Shown here in pieces: positions 56,917 to 64,000 of a DNA stretch of 64,000 bases. The position numbers and the translations under genes were made by a program. The stretch's first letter is position 1; each line of letters starts with the position of its first letter. The notes below the pieces were generated by a model. The model was not told the origin of the DNA and did no database searches. It saw only the letters and a program-made list of their open reading frames with translations. Origin of the DNA: Geosiphon pyriformis. Lineage: Eukaryota; Glomeromycota; Glomeromycetes; Archaeosporales; Geosiphonaceae. The stretch lies in NCBI GenBank assembly GCA_016748015.1, contig JAAOMT010000129.1, forward strand, positions 669,280 to 733,279. Direction: 5' to 3'.

Positions 56917-58706
56917 TGAGTGAAGGGTAGAGACACCGAAAGCGCACCTATACTATTCACTTTGGCCGAAAGGCCCAGAACCATCTCCATTAGACATTTC
57001 ATGCTGTCTTCCAGCTTAGACACCGAAGACATATCAAAAGACACTGCTCTCGCAACATTTCCACCACTAGTGGACACACCTGAACCCTCATTCATTACTA
57101 CATCCGCCCCTTGATCCTGTGATGAAGGGGTCACCAACGGCTGACATTCAGGGCTAGGCTGGGGAACTGTCGGCCTGAGTGCATCCAACCTCTTAGCCAG
57201 CTTACCAACTTGCTCCGTGAGGCTGGCAAGACTGCGCTCAAGAGCAGCGAACCTATTGTTGACTTTTATCGCAACCGGTTGGGACGGCTTCATCTCCGAA
57301 GAGGAGCCATTATTCACCACAACATTCTGACCAGTAAAGGGGGGCGAAAAAGACCCGCGAGCAACCTCTGCCCAAGAAAGACCACCAAAAGAGACCGGAC
57401 GGGCAACTGGAGCTGAGCATTTGGCATAGATGGTTGCTAGCCTGCTTTTATCCATATCCAAGAAAACTCTACGCAGTGAACTACCAGAAGATAATTTCCC
57501 ACCAACTGCACAACCCAATGACGTGTGACCCAATTTCTCACACTTGGCGCATTTAGCAGAAATGAGGTGAGACCAGCGGAGATTGGTGTTCCTGAGTACT
57601 GGCGTGGTTCCCACAGCAGCATCCAATGATTTAGCAGAGTTGAAACAAACAACAGTGCACCTGGCCCGAGCATACATAACAGAATGATGATCAATGATGC
57701 ACGTTTTCCCACCCACAGATCTAACAAAGTCCCAGATATCATGAGCGTTAGTCCCCATCGGCAATGTGTATAGCAGCGCCTTATGTTGGTCTTTTACATT
57801 CCATGCTTCCTTGTCTGAATCAGCCCTAGCCACACGTACAGCATTTTTCCCGATTAAGATGGACCACTCAACTGTGACCAAATCAGCCTGATCTGATCGT
57901 TCGAATTCCACTATTGCCTTCTGCCACAGCTCGATTAACTGCATCTTGATCACCTTAATAACTCCAAACTCGGATAGCACAGCGCGCACAGCCTTAGCTG
58001 ATGTTCCAATTGGAATTTCTTTTATGACCACAGCCTGATCTGATCGCCCAGATGATCTCTTAAGATCGGTGTTTACCATGATATTCACACCAGTAGCCTT
58101 TTCAGTGGCCTTTATTAGACCTGATTTGGAAGTGAATGTTGCTCTGATGATCCCTGAGAACTTTGAGAAGGTAGACACCCCCCCAAAACCATTAATTCCA
58201 GAAAATAATTTTCTCACCACCACAAGCTTTTCCTGAGAAGATTTGCCAGCCACTTTATCCAAGCCAATATCCAACGCGAATGACTTCCTAACTGGAATGT
58301 TGACCAAATTTTTCATAGAAGGAGAGAGCTTAAGAGGAACATCCGAGAGAACACCATTATTACTACCATCTTTTGAGAAGTCAATCTTTCCCAATGGCTT
58401 GCCTAATGCCTTTTTGGTTCTAACCTTTGAACTTGTGGGCATCTGATCATAATCTCCACCAGCCAGAGCTCCACCTTCACCATAATCAAAGCTGGTTTCC
58501 TCCACCAGACACTCCTCTTCCATATCAACACTTTCAGATTCAGTAGTGTCTCCAGTTTCTGAACCCCATGAACAAACACCAGGAACTCCAGCAGCAACTC
58601 CTCCATTATCAATATCCTCTGCCAACACACCTCTCTTTCTTTTCTTCCTTGATGCAACTGTCTTAAAACCACTCTCAGAACCAGAAACTTTAGCAGTTTT
58701 TTTCAT
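56913..58706 (-). CDS. LINE D ORF1, intact nucleic-acid-binding protein, 597 aa
   Basis: Starts at ATG 58706 (MKKTAKVSGSESGFK). Basic cluster SRKKRKRGV (about residues 19-27), acidic Glu-rich region (60-80). RRM-like domain 1 about 235-310 (AVVIKEIPIGTSAKAVRAVL, IKMQLIELWQKAIVEF), RRM-like domain 2 about 320-390 (LLYTLPMGTNAHDIWDFV, GGKTCIID). CCHC zinc knuckle CAKCEKLGHTSLGC about 396-409, then the conserved ARPVSFGGLSWAEVARG. Coiled coil about 485-520 (NNRFAALERSLASLTEQVGK). This is the domain order of ORF1 in I/Tad-type LINEs, which coat element RNA. No stop or frameshift, so it is open and potentially expressed. The terminal codon is TAA where other copies have CAA-TGA or the overlapping TGA. 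Confidence 0.9.
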   Translation of the reverse strand: MKKTAKVSGSESGFKTVASRKKRKRGVLAEDIDNGGVAAGVPGVCSWGSETGDTTESESVDMEEECLVEETSFDYGEGGALAGGDYDQMPTSSKVRTKKALGKPLGKIDFSKDGSNNGVLSDVPLKLSPSMKNLVNIPVRKSFALDIGLDKVAGKSSQEKLVVVRKLFSGINGFGGVSTFSKFSGIIRATFTSKSGLIKATEKATGVNIMVNTDLKRSSGRSDQAVVIKEIPIGTSAKAVRAVLSEFGVIKVIKMQLIELWQKAIVEFERSDQADLVTVEWSILIGKNAVRVARADSDKEAWNVKDQHKALLYTLPMGTNAHDIWDFVRSVGGKTCIIDHHSVMYARARCTVVCFNSAKSLDAAVGTTPVLRNTNLRWSHLISAKCAKCEKLGHTSLGCAVGGKLSSGSSLRRVFLDMDKSRLATIYAKCSAPVARPVSFGGLSWAEVARGSFSPPFTGQNVVVNNGSSSEMKPSQPVAIKVNNRFAALERSLASLTEQVGKLAKRLDALRPTVPQPSPECQPLVTPSSQDQGADVVMNEGSGVSTSGGNVARAVSFDMSSVSKLEDSMKCLMEMVLGLSAKVNSIGALSVSLPFTQ

Positions 58707-58850
58707 AACAGCAATAACAAAGCCAACAATGGCCTCGTAATCGAAGAACGGTTTTGATTTATTGTACTGAATGGTAAAAAACTTCTTTCGAAAAAACTTT
58801 TAACTCTTTTTTGGGAATTTTGGATGAAGAAAAGAAAGAAGTTTGTAAGA

Positions 58851-59029
58851 CTATATTATTTTTTTGGTTGTTTAAATAACTAAAAAGTTAAATATTTTTA
58901 TTTTTTAAACTTAAACAACCAATTTTTTTTAAAATACTTAATAAAAATGTTTTTTTAATATTGTTACTTAAGTAATAAATCAACAAAAATAATAATAATA
59001 GTTATTTAATTAAATATTAACAATATAAA
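58851..59029. other. A+T-rich spacer between LINE D and LINE remnant G
   Basis: About 180 bp of A+T-rich DNA with no coding similarity seen. Confidence 0.4.
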
Positions 59030-59031
59030 TA

Positions 59032-59062
<31 letters not shown>

Positions 59063-60522
59063 TACAAATACAGTCCAGCTACTATTTAATATATAGAAAC
59101 AAATTAAGTAATCCTAACTAAACATAACTTATGTACTTTTTACATATAACCAGTTACTTAAACTAATCAAAGCAATATTATATACTTACTTAAACTTTTA
59201 CATTATTATTCAAACTTGAGAAAAACAAACAAGCTTTATATAATTCAAAATTAATAATAAAAAACTTTACTATACTAAGCAAATAAACTACTCTAGTTAA
59301 ACAAATCATGTAAAATTTTACAAAATTTTTATATTACTAACCAATCTACTTTTTTCCATATTTATTTTGAACTTTGATTTAAATAACCACATTTTGTTTT
59401 AATATTTCTTAGTTAAATAACAAATGAAATTAACTACTACTAATACAGATTTTTTTTTTACTAAAAACTAATATTGTTTTATTAATTTAATTCTTAAAAA
59501 TAAAACTTTTACATAAAATTAAGTAAATATTCATATTTAAAACTTTTAAAAAGAAAGTATATAACATTAACAATGATAATACAGCACAATTTTCTATTAA
59601 TAACTTTTACAGCTTAATATGTTTATACAGAATCTTAAAATATACAGAGACATTTTTTAAACAGATAAAAGTTTAATTAGGTAATTTAATATATTACATA
59701 CTAAACATAATACATTTAAATAACTTTTATTATAAAGTTTTATTTTAACTACAATTAATAACTTTTTATAAACTGTTTTTATTAAATATGTGCAAAAAAC
59801 AACTAAAACCTAATTAATAAAACCAAAAAACATGTAAAAATTTAAATGCCAGACTAAAACAATACAAATTTAGTTTATATTCCAAATAAATAAATTATTC
59901 AAAATTTTTGCATTAGAATCTGTTTCTTATTGAACACAATAAATAATCTGATAAATATTACAAACAAAATAATAAGTATTATTGAACACTATTAAATCAT
60001 TAGTATAACAATTTTTTTTTAAATTTTAGTATAAAAAGCTAAATAAAACTGTACTATATTACATACTAAAATATTAGCCAAGTTATTGTTTATATTATTT
60101 AAATAACTTTTGACTTTTATATATTTTACCAAAATGTTTTTTAATCTTATTAAATTAATTATATGTTGCTTTTTTATCCAGCATTTTTTATAAAAATTAG
60201 GTAGATAAAACTTGAATTTTAAAATACATATACTAATAGTAGTCTAACAATCTGTATATAAAATTACTAAGTAAAAAAAAAAACATTCTAATACCAAGAC
60301 AATTATCTATAATTTTAATATTATTAAAAATAGCAACCTATATATCTCAATTTTTACTTCTATTTTGATATTAAAAAAATATATTATTGTTTTATTAACT
60401 ATTTTTACAGCTCTTAATTTTTTGAATAATTTATTAGTATAAATACTAATTGTTTCAGTCCATAATTTATACAAATATTTTTAAATATCTAAAAAATTTT
60501 TTAAGCAGAGAAAATTCAAGCA
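59030..60522 (-). pseudogene. LINE remnant G: ORF2 3' third and 3' UTR, A+T-saturated, (TTA)n tail
   Basis: Starts with about ten TTA units at 59034-59062, the former 3' tail. The DNA then parallels LINE C base by base with C replaced by T or G by A at many sites: ACAAATACAGTCCAGCTACT against ACAAATAAAGCCCAATCATT; around 59340-59400 CTTTTTTCCATATTTATTTT against CTCTCTCCATGTCTGACCT. The similarity continues through the region antisense to RNase H near 60150-60240 (GCATTTTTTATAAAAATTAG against GCAGTTGCAAAAATCTGGAA). No frame survives. The left-over length, about 1.45 kb, suggests 5' truncation or interruption by LINE E. Confidence 0.75.
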
Positions 60523-63500
60523 GTTAGATTTTTTTTTTATTTATATTTAATGAGTGAGGTCCAAACACAACCTAGTGTTATACATCATATAAATGATCTA
60601 AACTAAATGCGAATCATGTGCTTTCTACATGTGACCAGCCACTCAAACCAGTCAGGACTACACTATACATCTATATGCACAGAAACCAAATCTCCAATAC
60701 CCAAAAAAAATGGACAAAATCTATGAAACCCGAAACCAACTCCAAAAGTCTCAGCCACTCTCAGCAATCTAACCACACCAGCCAAAAACACCTCAGACAA
60801 ACCAGAAACTGAAACAGAAGTGGAGCCATCATGTGGAATCAGACTGCACTTTTTTATAAACGCTTGGTGTCTGGCACGGACCAACCAAATGTCATCCCGA
60901 AATGCAAGACAAAAATCATGCACAAAGCTCACAATCCTTTTAGTACCCTCATTAGAATCATTAAAAACCAAGACAGACTCACGAAACCACTCATCAAAAA
61001 CAAAACCTTTACACAGAGCAACACCAATTCCAACTTCAGAAACACAAGAAGCCAAAGCCTGTAAGACACAAGAAAAAAAACGAGACAGACCAGAAATAGC
61101 CTTCCAAGCTGAAGCATGAGTGCCCAACAAACGAGCATGGCCAATGGCATCCTAGGGACATGAAAAGACATGGTCTGAGGTCTCGACATCACCACAGAAC
61201 AGACAGACCACACTGGGGTATCTCTTATCATACAAATGTTTGCACACAGCAACAGAAAGCCAGTGATAGAGAGCCTTCATAAAGTAAGTACAACAGCTAG
61301 CCATGCGCATGCTGGTAAAACCAGATGCCAAGTAAAAATTGGGGTGCCACACCATAGAAGACTTAGACCAATTGATATCAGCGCGCAACCTATCACCCAC
61401 AACACGAGAACTCACTCCAACCTCCCAATGAGCTTGATGAACTGACTGAAAAACATCACGAACAAAGTGTCTAGAATTACCAGAAACTGCCACACCACCA
61501 GCACATAGAAAACGTTCACTGACTAAATAAGGTAGGTGCCAAGCAGAGAAAGCAGTATCTTTAGCAAGTGTATCAGCATGATCATTGCCTGAGACACCTG
61601 AATGACCCTTCACCTTGACCCAATTCACATCCAAATTTTTCTAACAAATGACAGTAGTAATGTGACAACGCTCAATCCAACAGTGGTTCCTGAAATCCAG
61701 ACAAACCAGTGACAACTCTGACCTACACGCATCTAAAGCAGCTTGGCTATCCGAGAACAAGTCAATCGAATGAGAACAAGGAACACACTCAAGGGCCAAA
61801 GCTATGGCTTGCAGCTCTGCCAGAGTAGAAGAAACCAAACCAGACACCCCAACACCCAATCCCAAGTTAATGTCCTCAAAAAAAACAGCAGCACCCGCTC
61901 TCATGTCAACAGAGCCCAGACCAGAAAGAGATCCATCCGTATACACAGAAAGGCAGGCAGCTTCAACAGTTGGCAAAGCATTACAAACCACACCAAAATC
62001 ATGAGAAAGACAAATGTCAGACACAGCATGACCATTCACCAAAGAAGAACTTGAGGAGAGAGGTACAACACCACCAAGAAAGCGAACGGAAAGATCAAAC
62101 CAGAAAGGGACTGAGCCATGAGAGTCCAGTCTCTTCCAATGCTTAAAGGTTTTCCAACTGAAAACATCACTATTATGGTCACAAAGCTGTTCCACAAAAA
62201 CAATCCCTTAATGTCTGAGCAAAAAGACACACTTGAAAAAACAGGAATCACCTAGAACCAAAGACATAGAAGTACCACACCAATGACAAAAGGCACAAGC
62301 CAGAGGGCCTCCTAAAGACAAATCACACCTGGAAAAAATACGGACCATACCAGCCAAAAAATTATTTGAGGGACTAACACCAACACGAACCAAAAACAGT
62401 AAGGGATGACGAAAACACCAGCTGAAAACCTGGAGGTCATGAGACCTATGTGAAAACAAGCAACCCAAGACACTAGTGGAATTTGCAAAAGCAATAATGG
62501 AGGCCGATTTACTCTCAGCCTGGATTTGTTCGAAAGTCTTTAGATCATACAGAGAGGGATGATGAAGTGCATCACTGGGGAAATCACGTGGCAACCCAGA
62601 CTTGGACTTAAAAATCTTGTGTACCAAAGTGTCCCATTTACTACAAACACCCAAAGAAACAAAACTGAACTGAGTCTTGTAGCTGATAATAGGGAAAAGA
62701 ACCGCAGACACCAAATATACACACTGTTTGTCTGAAATCGCCTTCCTTAAAACAAGATTTACAAAAAACTGTACATCAGCCTGAGCTTTAGCCAAGCTAG
62801 GCTTCAAAAAACCCCCAGAAGACAAAAAAATTCCCAAATAGTGATGAAATTCCCCTTTCCTGGTGATGGAAATAGGCGCACCATTGATAGTTAAACGAGG
62901 GTCCAACACCCGACAGTTGATAAAGATGGCCACCATCTTGTCATTATTCACAGAAATGTTATTGAACCTGAAAAACTCACTAGCAATATCAAGAATGTGT
63001 TGTGTAGCAGCCTGGCTGCTACCAACCCAAATAGTATCATCGACGAAAGCACCAGCAGCGAGAAATGAAGTCAATCCAGCTCGAGGATCTACCCGGCCTG
63101 TTTTAGAAACAAAATGAGAATTCAACCTGTAGCCCCACACACTTTCCTGCCTCTTGACCTCATACAAAAGTGAATCATAAAAAATACGCCAGAAAAGAGG
63201 TGAGAAAACTTCTCCCTGATCCAGCCCATCGTGAACACAATACCCATCAGTTAAACCAAAGTCAGTCATCACTCTGTTGATGCGACCATTGTGAATACTG
63301 CCAAAAAATCTAATAAACCTGTCACACATTTTGATCCTGACCAAACTCCTCCTAAGATGTTCCCAACCAACCGAGTTATAAGTCTTGCGCATGTCCTGTA
63401 AAACCAGCCAAAGTTCACGGTTCTTCTTCAAGGCATCCTCAACCACAGAACTGACAGCAAAAATGGGAGACTGCATTGTTGTACCTTTCAAAACCGAAAA

Positions 63501-64000
63501 ATTGTCTCCATGAAGAACATCAAAAGTGCTGCAAGCCAAAGAGATCCTATCTGAAAAAATTTTGGAGAGAATCTTGCGGGCCGTTTCAATTAAAGCTATA
63601 GGACGGGTGTCTGTGAGAACTCCCTCCCATTCATATGGTTTAGGAATCATTGAGACCCAAGCTTCCCTCCAAGGCCCAGGAACTGACTTGCCAACCAGAC
63701 AGAGATTCAAGAACACTAAAAGCATATCCAAAACAGATTTGTCACAATGCTTTCACAATTCGTTGGAGATACCAGAAAGACCAGCCACTTTTCCATCAGA
63801 AAGATTTTTAACAACAGCTGACAATTCATCAAAACTAATCGAGCACATAACATCAGAGAAAGCACCATCGAACACGTAATCCAGAGGCCGAAATTGATGA
63901 ACCCAATCCTCAGAAAAGTCAGACACCATCTCACGTTTTCTGGTTCATCCCTCCATAATATCATCCACCTTGGACTTAACCAAATCAGGCTCCAAAATCA
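60523..64000 (-). mobile_element. LINE E, runs off the right edge
   Basis: A-rich tail (T-rich on this strand, 60530-60548), 3' UTR with GAGTGAGGTCC motif, then ORF2. Nucleotide sequence is close to LINE D throughout, including the UTR. The 5' part (endonuclease, ORF1) lies beyond the window. Confidence 0.9.
60663..64000 (-). pseudogene. LINE E ORF2, C-terminal two thirds, stops only
   Basis: All pieces (62208-63731, 61641-62195, 61152-61634, 60663-61130) lie in one frame and are separated by single stop codons; a further TGA sits near 63750 and another near 63945, both at Trp codons of siblings. RT: VSMIPKPYEWEGVL (the Trp lost in LINE D is kept here), DMRKTYNSVGWEHL, catalytic AFVDDTIWVGSS near 63030. 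RNase H: VYTDGSLSGLG, LAELQAIALALE, LFSDSQAALDA, VKVKGHSGVSGNDHAD. Zinc motif CLFCGDVETSDHVFSC near 61165-61215. ORF2 ends at 60663-60665. Inactive because of the stops, but the catalytic residues visible in RT and RNase H are intact. Confidence 0.88.

Larger units (their letters stand above)
52075..58850 (-). mobile_element. LINE D, best preserved APE-type non-LTR retrotransposon
   Basis: About 6.78 kb. A-rich tail on the minus strand (T-rich with TTTTTTA periodicity at 52075-52117), 3' UTR with the GAGTGAGGTCC motif, ORF2, ATAA junction (ancestral ATGA), intact ORF1, and 5' UTR start motif near 58810-58850. It has the fewest lesions of the copies in the window and very high similarity to LINE E, so it is probably recent. 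Confidence 0.92.

Overview
What this is. The window reads as nuclear DNA of a filamentous fungus, most likely an arbuscular-mycorrhizal fungus (Glomeromycotina, Rhizophagus-like). The reasons are the very high A+T content, two intron-rich housekeeping genes with short introns (64-117 bp), and the type of the LTR and non-LTR retroelements. The placement rests on recognising protein families and has not been tested by alignment. About 80-85% of the window is mobile DNA. No rRNA, tRNA or CRISPR array was seen. 

Layout. (1) 1-8702, + strand: 3' portion of a Ty3/gypsy-type LTR retrotransposon in the order gag, protease, Cys-rich linker, dUTPase, RT, RNase H, integrase, an extra ORF, polypurine tract and 3' LTR. 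It is inactivated almost only by C-to-T/G-to-A type changes and is inserted in an older LINE remnant. (2) 8703-15735: extremely A+T-rich DNA. Translated carefully, parts of it are two ancient LINE remnants in opposite orientations, a wrecked pogo/Tigger DDE transposase and a 57-bp minisatellite. (3) 15765-39240, - strand: three nearly full-length LINEs (A, B, C), each about 6.8 kb, with ORF1 (RRM-like domains and CCHC knuckle) and ORF2 (APE endonuclease, RT, RNase H, zinc motif). LINE C carries a solo LTR of the gypsy family and is itself nested in an older + strand LINE remnant (29.6-31.3 and 39.2-41.0 kb). (4) 43.4-51.0 kb: a gene island of higher complexity, with exportin-1 (XPO1/CRM1, 22 exons, 1071 aa, + strand) convergent with an R3HCC1L-like gene (6 exons, 407 aa, - strand). 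(5) 51.4-64 kb: a small inverted-repeat element, LINE fragments, LINE D (ORF1 fully open, ORF2 with only three visible lesions), a decayed 3' LINE piece, and LINE E running off the window. 

How it fits together. All five well-preserved LINEs and several fragments point the same way (- strand). LINE ORF1 and ORF2 meet at an ATGA stop/start overlap, which suggests coupled translation. Two ages of copies are visible: young ones at near-normal base composition carrying a few transition-type stop codons, and old ones so depleted of G and C that they look like random A+T DNA yet still align to LINE protein. This points to strong transition-type decay (RIP-like, or deamination of methylated C) acting on repeats but not on the two host genes. 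The most unusual host feature is that three of the 21 XPO1 introns appear to use GC instead of GT donors, all beginning GCATG.
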